Below, piece after piece: positions 1 to 7,053 of a DNA stretch of 19,539 nt. Every line of letters begins with the position of its first letter. The stretch's first letter is position 1. Location of the stretch: NCBI GenBank assembly GCA_035524095.1, contig DATKPK010000250.1, positions 1-19,539 on the forward strand. The letters are read 5' to 3'. The stretch is from DATJUF01 sp035524095. GTDB taxonomy: Bacteria; Desulfobacterota; Binatia; Binatales; Binataceae. A program made the translations under genes and the position numbers. A model generated the notes under the pieces. It saw nothing but the letters and a program-made list of their open reading frames with translations. It was not told the DNA's origin and searched no databases.

Positions 1-354
1 CCGCCAGCGCAACAGAAGATAATTCTGCGTGGCGTGCACTTCAACTTTAACAAGTACTACATCCGCACGGTTGACAAGCCGACGCTGGACGAGGCCGCTG
101 AGACACTCAAGGCCAATCCCAACGTCAAGGTTTACGTCAACGGCTATTGCGACGCGATCGGTGGCGTGAAGTACAACCTGAAGTTGTCGCAGCGCCGGGC
201 CGAGGCCGTGGCCTCTTACCTCGAAGACAAGGGCATTCCGTCAAGCCAGCTAATCCCGCAAGGATTCGGCAAGACGAACTTTGTCGCGAGCAACAAGACG
301 GCTGAGGGCCGCGCGCAGAACCGGCGCGTGGAACTGGTACCGGTCGATCAATAA
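1..354 (+). CDS. OmpA-family peptidoglycan-binding protein, C-terminal part (5' truncated by window)
   Basis: The frame is open from base 1 to the TAA at 352-354, so the visible 117 codons are the C-terminal end of a longer gene. The sequence reads as the OmpA/Pal/MotB peptidoglycan-binding fold: a strand ending in VHFNFNK, a central NGYCDAIGG turn, LSQRRAEAVASYLEDKGI, a GFGKTNFVASN strand and the terminal NRRVELV strand. In this family the conserved Asp and the Arg of NxRR contact the diaminopimelate of peptidoglycan, so the protein probably ties the outer membrane to the cell wall from the periplasm. The N-terminal part (beta barrel, lipoprotein or other) lies outside the window, so the subfamily cannot be named. 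The GTG at 34 is internal and not the start. A strong terminator follows. Confidence 0.9.
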   Translation, partial: PPAQQKIILRGVHFNFNKYYIRTVDKPTLDEAAETLKANPNVKVYVNGYCDAIGGVKYNLKLSQRRAEAVASYLEDKGIPSSQLIPQGFGKTNFVASNKTAEGRAQNRRVELVPVDQ

Positions 355-386
355 TGCTTAGCGCGTGAGCGCTAACCGATAACCGC

Positions 387-427
387 AAGAGCCGCCGGAC
401 TGTCGCGTCCGGCGGCTCTTCGCATTT
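387..427 (+). terminator. Intrinsic terminator after the OmpA-family gene
   Basis: A perfect 14-bp stem (387-400 with 407-420) closes a 6-base loop and is followed by TTCGCATTTT on the + strand. It lies 32 bases after the OmpA stop codon. A smaller perfect 7-bp hairpin (358-364 with 369-375) sits between stop and terminator. The stem could also stop leftward transcripts from the facing acetyltransferase gene, but the T-run is better on the + strand. Confidence 0.8.
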
Positions 428-465
428 TCGCTGCACGGCAGAGCCGTCAGGCTCTGAGAGAGGGA

Positions 466-957
466 TTAGCCGCGCTTATGGGCGAGACGCTCCAGCGCCG
501 CACCATCAATGCCCCATACCTGCCAGGGCTTCATGTGCGCGGAACCGTGATCGGCGTAGAAGCCCTGGGCGGGAGTATTCCAATCGAGCACCAGCCATTC
601 GATCCGCTTCCACCCGCGCTCGAGGGTAATTTCGGCCAACCGGCGCATCAAGGCGCCGCCGACGCCATGTCCGCGATATTGTGGCAACGCGAAGAGATCT
701 TCTAGAAATAGAACGGGGGCTGCGAGCCAAGTCGAATAGGCGCGGAAGAAGAGGGCGAAGCCGAGGGCGCGACCGTCTTCTTCGGCGAGCAGGCATTCGA
801 ATGGCGGATCGTCGCTGCGCATCTGTTCGGCGATCGTGGCTGGAGTGGCCCGCACTTCGTCGAGTTCACGCTCATATTCCGCGAGGCCGCGGATCATCGT
901 GACGATGGTAGCGGCGTCATCGGCGCTGGCAAAACGGATGCTACAACGGGTAGGCAT
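466..957 (-). CDS. GNAT-family N-acetyltransferase (diamine/thialysine acetyltransferase-like)
   Basis: This 163-residue protein has the GNAT fold. It shows an N-terminal IRFASADDAATI strand-helix, an ECLLAEEDGRALGFALFF strand pair, a FLEDLFALPQYRG strand, the acetyl-CoA pyrophosphate loop R95-G-H-G-V-G100, and a late LDWNTPAQGFYADHGSA segment typical of the fold. The FLEDLFA and LDWNTPAQGFY wording resembles the spermidine/thialysine acetyltransferase group, so transfer of acetyl from acetyl-CoA to a small amine is plausible, but the substrate is not determined. The ATG is preceded by AAGGAG with a 5-base gap, which fixes the start. It is leftward, faces the OmpA-family gene, and lies 68 bases downstream of the orphan 86-residue gene on the same strand. 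Confidence 0.87.
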   Translation of the reverse strand: MPTRCSIRFASADDAATIVTMIRGLAEYERELDEVRATPATIAEQMRSDDPPFECLLAEEDGRALGFALFFRAYSTWLAAPVLFLEDLFALPQYRGHGVGGALMRRLAEITLERGWKRIEWLVLDWNTPAQGFYADHGSAHMKPWQVWGIDGAALERLAHKRG

Positions 958-968
958 ATCAGCTCCTT

Positions 969-999
969 CAGATTCTTAGGCGGCCGGTTCGTAGACTCG
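969..999. repeat. Dispersed short repeat, copy A (matches part of the nrtR insertion)
   Basis: This intergenic stretch between the orphan 86-residue gene and the acetyltransferase aligns with 11293-11324 inside nrtR. Over 32 columns there are 27 identities, one single-base gap and four substitutions; the longest shared block is GCCGGTTCG. The downstream part (994-1008) also resembles 7883-7897 in 13 of 15 positions. I infer a small dispersed repeat family, but only this window could be compared. Confidence 0.45.
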
Positions 1000-1025
1000 C
1001 GCCCGCACGTCCTCGCCAGCAAGGG

Positions 1026-1286
1026 CTATGCTTTGTGCGACGAACTGGCCTCGACTTCGGCGCGCAGCTTCTTCATCGTTGCGGCGAGGGCGCGCGTATA
1101 GCGGGACTTGGTCCAGGTCTCCTTGGTGCGCATCTTGAGCCATCCGAGTTTGACGGCGTCGGGTTTGTTGCCCATTTCGCCAGTCGAGACTTCGATAATA
1201 GCGCGCTCCTCCGGCGTGAGAGTCGCAAATAGCTCGCGCTTAAGGTTCTGGAGAAAGCCCGACTTCAGATCGATATCGATTTTCAT
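1026..1286 (-). CDS. Hypothetical protein, 86 residues
   Basis: I do not recognise this family. The protein is small, charged and soluble, with no signal peptide, membrane segment or cysteine. It begins MKIDIDLKSGFLQNLKREL, continues with LTPEERAIIEVSTGEMGNKPDAVKLGWLKMRTKETWTKSRYTRAL and ends in a basic helix (TMKKLRAEVEA). Predicted content is mostly helical. GGAG lies 7 bases before the ATG, which supports translation. It runs in the same direction as the acetyltransferase, 68 bases upstream of it, so the two may be co-transcribed. The frdABCD terminator lies directly upstream, so it should have its own promoter in the short 1287-1354 gap, which contains an unusual inverted repeat. It is probably a real gene because of its start signal and neat packing. 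Confidence 0.65.
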   Translation of the reverse strand: MKIDIDLKSGFLQNLKRELFATLTPEERAIIEVSTGEMGNKPDAVKLGWLKMRTKETWTKSRYTRALAATMKKLRAEVEASSSHKA

Positions 1287-1288
1287 AA

Positions 1289-1346
1289 AGCTGCTCCAAC
1301 GAAGCTCTCCAATTACCCATGAGTATCGGTTAATTCGTTGGCAGCT
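1289..1346. repeat. Imperfect inverted repeat upstream of the 86-residue gene
   Basis: The arms CCAACGAA (1296-1303) and TTCGTTGG (1334-1341) are perfect complements. The pairing extends outwards through AGCTG (1289-1293) and CAGCT (1342-1346) after a 2-base bulge. The middle contains a further partial match, AATTACC against GGTTAATT. It fills almost the whole gap between the gene start and the frd terminator, so it could be an operator or a leader hairpin. The role is inferred only. Confidence 0.45.
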
Positions 1347-1354
1347 TCAAAAGC

Positions 1355-1387
1355 AAAGACCCGCATCCTGGAAGGATGCGGGTCTTT
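1355..1387 (-). terminator. Intrinsic terminator of the frdABCD operon
   Basis: A perfect 14-bp stem (1355-1368 with 1374-1387) has a 5-base loop. Read leftward it is followed by GCTTTTGAAGC, a short T-run. It lies 29 bases after the frdD stop, so it ends the leftward operon. Confidence 0.78.
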
Positions 1388-1416
1388 GGAGATTTTGGCC
1401 GCGGGTATGGTCGAGT

Positions 1417-1773
1417 CTAAGGGACACTGACGAGCAGCCAGATGGCGGCGATCGTCCCGGCGATTGCTCCGCCATAGCATAGCGACGCGAGCACGATGTT
1501 CAGATGGCGCATATCAAGAACATCAGAGAGTGTCAGCCGGATGCGATGGGCCGCGTGGAAAAAGCAGAAGGTCACCAGCAGAAAGAGATAGATGCGTGTC
1601 AGCGGACTCTGCAGTAGGGCGAAGGTCGGACCGTATCCGGGATCATGCAGAGCACCGAGTGGAAAAAGTATGCCGTAGAGAAGGATATGAATGGGCAGAA
1701 AAAACGCGGCGAAGAATCCACCGGTGCCGAAGAGAAACCATACGATGGGTTCGTTGGAGCGCTTGGCCGACAT
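1417..1773 (-). CDS. frdD: Fumarate reductase membrane anchor subunit D
   Basis: This 118-residue hydrophobic protein with about three transmembrane helices (roughly residues 9-35, 58-80 and 92-116) is a membrane anchor of quinol:fumarate reductase. Its opening SNEPIVWFLFGTGGFFAAF and the central FFHAAHRIRLTLSDV segment match the FrdD family of the E. coli-type (heme-free, two-anchor) enzyme; E. coli FrdD is 119 residues. With FrdC it holds the catalytic FrdAB dimer to the inner face of the cytoplasmic membrane and forms the quinone pocket. The ATG overlaps the frdC stop by one base (TGATG), indicating translational coupling. It is the last gene of the operon, just before the terminator. Confidence 0.88.
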   Translation of the reverse strand: MSAKRSNEPIVWFLFGTGGFFAAFFLPIHILLYGILFPLGALHDPGYGPTFALLQSPLTRIYLFLLVTFCFFHAAHRIRLTLSDVLDMRHLNIVLASLCYGGAIAGTIAAIWLLVSVP

Positions 1774-2183
1774 CAGATGATCCCCAGGATAAAGAGCGCG
1801 ACGATGAATGAAGCGCCGAACCAGACGAAGAAGTTGGGAATGGAGGCAATCGCGTCAGGCAGCGGCCGTCCGGTGATCTGACGGACCATCACGCGCGGCA
1901 CCAGATTAAACCAAGTCACGGCGTGCAAAAGCAGAAAGGCCAGTGCGACGGCGTTCAAAATGATCATGAAGGGCGAACGCAGGCAGGACTGAAAGGCAGC
2001 ATAGTGATCGGGACCGGCGCTGAGTGCAGCAACCTGCACCAGAGTCAGAACCGCGAAGTAGGCGACGAAAAAGCTGCTGCTCTCGCGCAACGCGTAGCGC
2101 AAGTAATGCCAATGGTCGAGCCACCAGTAGGCCGACATGCGGGGATGGTAAACCTTGGGCTGGTACTGGGTATATTGCGGCAT
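1773..2183 (-). CDS. frdC: Fumarate reductase membrane anchor subunit C
   Basis: This 136-residue membrane anchor has three hydrophobic helices. It aligns by eye with E. coli FrdC: YLRYALRE with Glu34 in the first helix region (E. coli Glu29), and NAVALAFLLLHAVTWFNLVP with His87 (E. coli His82), both residues tied to menaquinol chemistry in the E. coli enzyme. The ATG 5 bases after the frdB stop is chosen. A TTG at 2228 would extend the frame by 15 codons into frdB and has no family support. The ribosome site is weak (GGGGA is 14 bases away), so coupling to frdB translation is likely. It overlaps frdD by one base. Confidence 0.88.
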   Translation of the reverse strand: MPQYTQYQPKVYHPRMSAYWWLDHWHYLRYALRESSSFFVAYFAVLTLVQVAALSAGPDHYAAFQSCLRSPFMIILNAVALAFLLLHAVTWFNLVPRVMVRQITGRPLPDAIASIPNFFVWFGASFIVALFILGII

Positions 2184-2188
2184 GGCCG

Positions 2189-2929
2189 TTACTTGTTTCC
2201 CCGCGGCATAAGGAACGACTTGAACCAATCGGCGGTCGCGGTGAGTTTATATTGCTGAATCGCCAACGACGGATCGACGTGCTTGGGGCATACCGTGGTG
2301 CATTCGCCAACCACAGTACAGTCCCAGATGCCCTCGTGCTGTGAAATTACGTCGTGACGATCATCGGCGGCCTGATCGCGAGAGTCCAAGTTGTAGCGAT
2401 GGCCAAGAGCAATCGCGGCGGGTCCGAGGAAATTTGGATCGAGTCCGTAGACCGGACAAGCGGCATAGCAAAGTGTGCAATTGATGCAGAGGCTGAACTG
2501 CTTGAACTTGTCGAGTTGCGCAGGTGTTTGAATAAACTCGCGCTCGGGCTTGAAATCGTCTTTGCGGACGATCCACGGTTTAACCTTCTGCAGCTTGGCG
2601 AGGAAATCTTCGAGGTCAACGACCAGGTCTTTGACGATTGGGAAATGCGCGAGCGGGCCGACGCGCACTGGCCCCGGCGCGTAGTTCACCAGCAACGTCT
2701 CGCAGGTCAACTGCGGGATGTTGTTAACCATCATGCCGCAACTGCCGCAGATACCCATCCGGCAGGACCAGCGGAAGGCGAGCGAGCCGTCGAGTTGGTC
2801 TTTGATGTAGTTGAGCGCGTCGAGCACCATCCAGTCGCCGCGCAGCGGGACCTCGAAGCTCGCGTAGCTCGGTTCGGTGTCGTGTTCCGGATGGAACCTC
2901 GCCACCTCCATGATGATCGTATCCGCCAT
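2189..2929 (-). CDS. frdB: Fumarate reductase iron-sulfur subunit B
   Basis: This 246-residue electron-transfer subunit links the FrdA flavin to the membrane quinone site. The N-terminal plant-type ferredoxin domain carries the [2Fe-2S] ligands C56, C61, C64 and C76 (CRMGICGSC and a later TCETL). The C-terminal bacterial-ferredoxin domain has CINCTLCYAACPVYG and CTVVGECTTVCPKHVDP, the ligands for the [4Fe-4S] and [3Fe-4S] clusters. Length matches FrdB/SdhB. The ATG at 2929 is chosen over an upstream in-frame start at 2992, because MADTIIMEVARFHPEHD begins the first family strand and the upstream one would overlap the frdA end. Gaps are 20 bases after frdA and 5 bases before frdC. Confidence 0.94.
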   Translation of the reverse strand: MADTIIMEVARFHPEHDTEPSYASFEVPLRGDWMVLDALNYIKDQLDGSLAFRWSCRMGICGSCGMMVNNIPQLTCETLLVNYAPGPVRVGPLAHFPIVKDLVVDLEDFLAKLQKVKPWIVRKDDFKPEREFIQTPAQLDKFKQFSLCINCTLCYAACPVYGLDPNFLGPAAIALGHRYNLDSRDQAADDRHDVISQHEGIWDCTVVGECTTVCPKHVDPSLAIQQYKLTATADWFKSFLMPRGNK

Positions 2930-2949
2930 TAACCCGTTCCCTTTCCCGC

Positions 2950-4704
2950 CTAATGCTCCGGCCTTCCGTAGATGCGCTCGCCTGGTGGCCAACGCGTGAT
3001 GACGACCGGCAACAACTCGATACGCGGTGGCCCTTCGGCGTTGCGCTGGACCACTGAATGCGCGAGGAACTTTTGATCGTCACGCTTGGGGAAATCACGC
3101 CGCTGATGGGCTCCCCGCGACTCCTCGCGGTTGAGCGCGCAATGCACGATCGTCTCCGCGATATCAAGCATGTAAGAGAGCTCGAGCGCGGATGTGAGCT
3201 GCGTGTTGAAGGTGCGCGCGTGGTCGTCGATTTGGAGGTTGAGCGCGCGTTCCTTCAGCTCGTGGATCTTCTCGGCCGATTTCAGCAACGATTCGCGTTC
3301 GCGATAAATGCCGCAGCCACTTTCCATCGTGCGCTGCATCTCTTCGCGGATCTTCGCGATGCGCTCAGTGCCATTGGTCTTGTGCAGATAATCGCGCTCG
3401 ATGCGGCGTTCCTCGTCCGCGGCCTGGGCGAGCAGGGCAACGGTATTGCCCTCGCCGGCACTTTGAGCATACTCGGCGGCGGCGCGTCCTGAACGATTGC
3501 CGAACACGAGCAACTCGCCCAGCGAGTTGGAGCCGAGCCGATTCGCACCGTTGATGCTGACACAGGCGGCCTCGCCCGCAGCGTAGAGTCCAGTGACAGG
3601 CGTGGCGCCGTGAATGTCGGTGTGCACGCCGCCCATCATGTAGTGCTGAACGGGACGTATCGGAATCGGATCGCGAACTGGATCGATGTTCTCATATTTG
3701 AGGCAGAGTTCGCGCACCATCGGCAGCCGTGACTCGATCTTATGTTCGCCGAGATGGCGCAGATCGAGATGAACATAGTCGCCGTAAGGACCATGGAACG
3801 CGCGGCCTTTCTCGAACTCGCCAAAGATCGCTTGCGAGACGCGATCGCGAGGCCCGAGTTCCATGCTACGCAAGACCGGCGTGGGCGTCGGCTTCCCGAG
3901 GTCGTAGTCTTGGAGGAAGCGGTAATTATCCTTGTTAAGGAGCCAACCACCCTCGGCGCGCGCCGCCTCGGTAATCAAAATGCCCGTGAACGGTAGGCCA
4001 GTCGGATGGTACTGAACCATCTCCATATCTTTGAGCGGCGCACCTGCGCGATAGGCCAACGCCATACCGTCGCCCGTGCAGATATTGGCGTTGGTGGTAA
4101 AGGGGAACACGCGGCCGCATCCGCCCGTCGCGATAATGACGGCTTTCGCGCGAATCGCGCGGACCTTACCGGTGCGCAGTTCGATGCCGACGACGCCGCG
4201 AACGACGCCATCATCGACCAGTAGCTTAGTCGCGAAAACTTCGTCGTACCGGGTAATCGAGTTGAACTGGAGCGAAGTCTGGAACAGCGTATGGAGCATG
4301 TGGAAGCCGGTTTTATCGGCGGCGAACCACGTGCGCATCTTTCTCATGCCGCCGAAGGGGCGGACGGCAATGCGCCCATCCGGTTCGCGGCTCCAAGGGC
4401 AGCCCCAATGCTCAAGGCGGAGCATCTCGCCCGGAACTTCGTTAACGAAAGCTTCGATTACATCTTGATCACCGAGCCAATCGCTGCCCGAGATGGTGTC
4501 GTAGATATGCTCGTCGATCGTGTCGTCTTTGCCGGCCACTGCGGCGGCGCCACCTTCGGCCGAGACCGTATGGCTGCGCATCGGATAGACTTTCGAGACC
4601 GTCGCGACGTCGAGACTGGGATTGGTTTCGGCGATCGCAATTGCGGCACGAAGGCCTGCGCCGCCGGCGCCAATCATCACAATATCGTGCGAAGAAGTTT
4701 CCAC
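2950..4704 (-). CDS. frdA: Fumarate reductase flavoprotein subunit A
   Basis: This 584-residue catalytic subunit interconverts fumarate and succinate. The Rossmann motif GAGGAGLRAA starts at residue 12. His45 in MRSHTVSAEGG is the residue that carries covalently bound FAD in this family. Active-site segments include TEAARAEGGWLLN, HYMMGGVHTDIHG and GLYAAGEAACVSINGANRLG. The C-terminus ends RWPPGERIYG, the signature ending of E. coli-type FrdA, and the length is close to E. coli FrdA (602). Together with FrdC/FrdD anchors this favours quinol:fumarate reductase over the usual SdhABCD, although such enzymes can also work as succinate dehydrogenase. Start is GTG, with GGAGAG about 5 bases upstream. 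It is the first gene of a tight frdABCD operon. Confidence 0.95.
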   Translation of the reverse strand: METSSHDIVMIGAGGAGLRAAIAIAETNPSLDVATVSKVYPMRSHTVSAEGGAAAVAGKDDTIDEHIYDTISGSDWLGDQDVIEAFVNEVPGEMLRLEHWGCPWSREPDGRIAVRPFGGMRKMRTWFAADKTGFHMLHTLFQTSLQFNSITRYDEVFATKLLVDDGVVRGVVGIELRTGKVRAIRAKAVIIATGGCGRVFPFTTNANICTGDGMALAYRAGAPLKDMEMVQYHPTGLPFTGILITEAARAEGGWLLNKDNYRFLQDYDLGKPTPTPVLRSMELGPRDRVSQAIFGEFEKGRAFHGPYGDYVHLDLRHLGEHKIESRLPMVRELCLKYENIDPVRDPIPIRPVQHYMMGGVHTDIHGATPVTGLYAAGEAACVSINGANRLGSNSLGELLVFGNRSGRAAAEYAQSAGEGNTVALLAQAADEERRIERDYLHKTNGTERIAKIREEMQRTMESGCGIYRERESLLKSAEKIHELKERALNLQIDDHARTFNTQLTSALELSYMLDIAETIVHCALNREESRGAHQRRDFPKRDDQKFLAHSVVQRNAEGPPRIELLPVVITRWPPGERIYGRPEH

Positions 4705-5041
4705 CGCACTCTCCGATCGAGCCTGAAAAGGCTTGGCAAACCGCTCTTAGGGGCGGCAGCCGCCATTAAATACGCTAACCGTCGGCACATCACAATATCA
4801 GAATGGCTTGTGCTGACGAAAAACGACCGGAGTATAGCGCAGGGCCTTTACGATTTCCAAACCGCAGACGGCTTTGGCCGTTAATTTTGGCGATGCCGTG
4901 TTTCGCAGCCATGGCTGATGGACATTGTCAACCGTTAGATTTCGATTTCTGCGTTGAGGTGACGGATGGTATTTCATTGACAAGCGTTTGCCATGTGTGA
5001 GGCGGGCCGAACTCTTAGCTTCTAAACATAAAGGCGATGGT
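4705..5041. other. Divergent intergenic region between frdA and the luciferase-like gene
   Basis: This 337-base stretch holds no gene I can support. It contains the candidate leftward frd promoter and a 12-bp perfect palindrome CAGCCATGGCTG (4906-4917). It also has TTGACA-like hexamers on the - strand (4931-4926) and + strand (4977-4982), neither with a convincing -10 partner. The + strand end carries the AAAGGCGATGGT ribosome-site region of the next gene. Confidence 0.4.
4767..4795 (-). promoter_or_regulatory. Candidate sigma-70 promoter for frdABCD
   Basis: Read leftward, TTGTGA (4795-4790) and TATTTA (4772-4767) are 17 bases apart, a good spacing for a housekeeping promoter. Transcription would start near 4760, giving a leader of about 55 bases that opens with a small GGCGG-CAG-CCGCC hairpin (4752-4764). 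No FNR-like site is evident. This is pattern matching only. Confidence 0.35.
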
Positions 5042-5887
5042 ATGAAGAACTATCCGATCCGTTTCGGTATCCAGACACCGCAGCAGAATACAACCTGGCC
5101 GGAACTTCTCGCATTGTGGCAGGAGCTCGACACGCTCGACTATGACACCGCCTGGTTGTTCGACCATTTCCTTCCTATCTTCTCGAACCCAACCGGACCG
5201 TGCATGGAAGGCTGGACCGGGCTGGCGGCGTTGGCGATGGCGACCAAGCGGATCCGGATGGGACTGATGGTGACCGGGAACACTTATCGCCATCCGGCGG
5301 TGCTGGCGAAGTCGGCGGCCACGGTTGATATCATCAGTGGGGGACGGTTGATTCTGGGATTGGGCGCAGGATGGTTCGAGCTCGAGCACAAGGAATATGG
5401 CATCCCGTTTCCGACGATCGCCGGTCGGCTCAGCCGGCTTAACGAGTCGATCACGATTATTAAATCGCTGTTCACGCAAGAGCGGACTGACTTCAACGGC
5501 AAGCACTTCAAACTTGAGAATGCGAGCTTTAATCCCAAGCCAATCCAAAAGCCGCATCCGACGATCCTGATTGGCGCGACCGGCGAGAAGATCGCCCTGC
5601 GGATTGTCGCGCGCCATGCGCAGATGTGGAATTCATTCGGTACACCAGAAGTATTTCGTGGCAAGATCGCTCGGCTCGAGGAACATTGCCAACTTATCGG
5701 ACGTGATCCGTCGGAGATTGAAAAGTCGGTGCTGCTGTCTGGAACCTTTGCGACGGATGATGTGAGGAAGCTCATCGATGAGTACATCGAGACCGGCGTG
5801 ACGCATATTATCTTTTCGATGAGACCCGCGGATCGCGAATGGATTCGGAGTTTCGCGGAGAAGGTTATTCCGAGCTATCGGACTTGA
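5042..5887 (+). CDS. Luciferase-like (LLM class) flavin/F420-dependent oxidoreductase
   Basis: This 281-residue TIM-barrel oxidoreductase belongs to the luciferase-like monooxygenase superfamily, near the F420-dependent TIGR03560-type group. Visible family segments are RFGIQTPQQNTTWPEL at the start, TAWLFDHFLPI, the RIRMGLMVTGNTYRHPAVLAK strand-helix with the cis-peptide region, DIISGGRLILGLGAGWFELEHKEYG, a GKHFKLENASFNPKPIQKPHPTILIGATG segment and a C-terminal THIIFSM strand. Whether the cofactor is F420 or FMN cannot be decided from sequence alone, and the substrate is unknown. The ATG at 5042 is preferred, with AAAGG about 8 bases upstream; a TTG at 4988 would add 18 residues not seen in the family. 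It is the first of three rightward genes, with a 36-base gap to the next. Confidence 0.85.
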   Translation: MKNYPIRFGIQTPQQNTTWPELLALWQELDTLDYDTAWLFDHFLPIFSNPTGPCMEGWTGLAALAMATKRIRMGLMVTGNTYRHPAVLAKSAATVDIISGGRLILGLGAGWFELEHKEYGIPFPTIAGRLSRLNESITIIKSLFTQERTDFNGKHFKLENASFNPKPIQKPHPTILIGATGEKIALRIVARHAQMWNSFGTPEVFRGKIARLEEHCQLIGRDPSEIEKSVLLSGTFATDDVRKLIDEYIETGVTHIIFSMRPADREWIRSFAEKVIPSYRT

Positions 5888-5923
5888 GCAACATTAGAGC
5901 CGCCGGAGTGTCGTTTATCCGAA

Positions 5924-6256
5924 ATGGTTTCCTCGCGATTTCCGCTTTTCGTCTATGGAAGCCTGGTTGATCCGGACCATCGGACGGAAATTATTGGGCG
6001 TTCGGTTGAGGCGATTCCAGCGACGCTGAACGGTTATGAGCGTGGCAAGAGCCGCTATTGGTTCATCCGTCCACGCGCGGGAGTCGCGACCACTGGCGCC
6101 GTCCTGAATGATCTGACTGATAAGGAGTTCATCACGCTCGATGAATACGAAGAGGTCCCAACGCTTTACGCACGGCAACGAATAATCGTCACACTCAGCG
6201 GCGGCGAAGAGCGGGAGTGCTGGGTCTATTTTCCGACTGGATGGGAACGGGAATAA
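5924..6256 (+). CDS. Gamma-glutamylcyclotransferase-fold (AIG2-like) protein
   Basis: This 110-residue protein has the GGCT/AIG2 fold: LFVYGSL at residues 8-14 (the YGSL substrate loop), a GYERGKSRYWFIRP strand pair, GAVLNDLTDKEFITLDEYEEV with the conserved acidic residues at 74-77, and a final RECWVYFP strand. Family members cyclise gamma-glutamyl amines or peptides to 5-oxoproline. The acidic pair in DEYEE includes the presumed catalytic Glu. The substrate is unknown and many family members lack a proven activity. The ATG has no good Shine-Dalgarno (GGAG is about 15 bases away), so coupling to the upstream gene is possible. Confidence 0.83.
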   Translation: MVSSRFPLFVYGSLVDPDHRTEIIGRSVEAIPATLNGYERGKSRYWFIRPRAGVATTGAVLNDLTDKEFITLDEYEEVPTLYARQRIIVTLSGGEERECWVYFPTGWERE

Positions 6257-6327
6257 CAATCATCGGAAATATGAACGAATCATTGACGACAGATGGCTAA
6301 AGCGTGTCACTGGAGTAGACTGAACTG

Positions 6328-6843
6328 GTGGAGACGCTTGCCGCTTTCGTTATTGGCTTGATCGTGTGGACCTTCGTTGAATACGTAATTCACGCATGGC
6401 TGAGTCACACCTTCAAGACGTTTGCAACACCGTTTCACAACGGCCATCATCACGACCCGCGCAACGTCTTCGCGGTCCGCACGTGGCTGCCACTGGCGAT
6501 AATCTGGAGCGGTGCGGTTTCAATCTGGGGTTTTGCGACTGGAGTCGTCTTCTTTAGCGGGATTCTAGCCGGTTTCGCCATCTATGAACTGCTGCATTAT
6601 CGGATTCATTTTGCGGTGCCGCGCAATTCATGGGAGTCGTGGCTGCGCACGCGCCATCTGATCCATCATAGTCACGCTGCGATGCGCGGCTTCGGCGTAA
6701 CGAGCAGCACTTGGGATCTGGTGTTCGCGAGCGATCTGAGCCGGGCGAAGGATTGGGTCCACGCGGAAGCGGCGGCGCGCACGCCGCCGCTGACCGGCCC
6801 TAGCAACCTGCATAAAATCTTACGCTTCGATCTGCAACCATAG
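6328..6843 (+). CDS. Fatty acid hydroxylase / sterol desaturase superfamily membrane protein
   Basis: This small (171-residue) integral membrane protein has the histidine clusters of the di-iron fatty acid hydroxylase superfamily: EYVIHAWLSH, HNGHHHD, ELLHYRIH and RHLIHHSHA. These ligate two irons in the cytosolic active site in family members that use O2 to hydroxylate lipids or carotenoids. Hydrophobic segments lie near residues 3-20, 52-70 and 73-90. The length resembles compact hydroxylases such as carotenoid or fatty-acid 2-hydroxylase types, so a lipid substrate is likely but unidentified. Start is GTG at 6328, with GGAG 12 bases upstream, which is long. No ATG lies in frame upstream. 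It follows the cyclotransferase gene by 71 bases. Confidence 0.85.
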   Translation: METLAAFVIGLIVWTFVEYVIHAWLSHTFKTFATPFHNGHHHDPRNVFAVRTWLPLAIIWSGAVSIWGFATGVVFFSGILAGFAIYELLHYRIHFAVPRNSWESWLRTRHLIHHSHAAMRGFGVTSSTWDLVFASDLSRAKDWVHAEAAARTPPLTGPSNLHKILRFDLQP

Positions 6844-7053
6844 GCGCGACGGTCTGTCGGGTCAGATTTTGGGGTCACGCGCTCTCGCGAGCTGCGGATC
6901 TGGGGGCCAAGCGAGTCGAAGTAAATTTACAAGCTGAGCGATAGACGCAACGTTAGCGATTCATTGAAAAGCGTCTGGCAGCCGTGCGAATCTGCCTTGG
7001 GGCTTAAATGAAAACTTCCAAGGAAGATCGGTCGCCAAATTGGAGCATGTGCA

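Noticed and set aside
439..456. Hairpin CAGAGCC-GTCA-GGCTCTG after the acetyltransferase gene
   Set aside because: No T-run follows in either direction, so it is not called a terminator.
2354..4884. Long open frames on the + strand across frdB and frdA
   Set aside because: They are antisense shadows of high-GC conserved genes, without domains or ribosome sites.
4977..4982. Perfect TTGACA before the luciferase-like gene
   Set aside because: No -10-like hexamer lies 16-18 bases downstream, so a promoter cannot be supported.
4803..5000. 65-codon + strand open frame between frdA and the luciferase-like gene
   Set aside because: No ribosome site, no recognisable protein character and an overlap with the candidate frd promoter surroundings.
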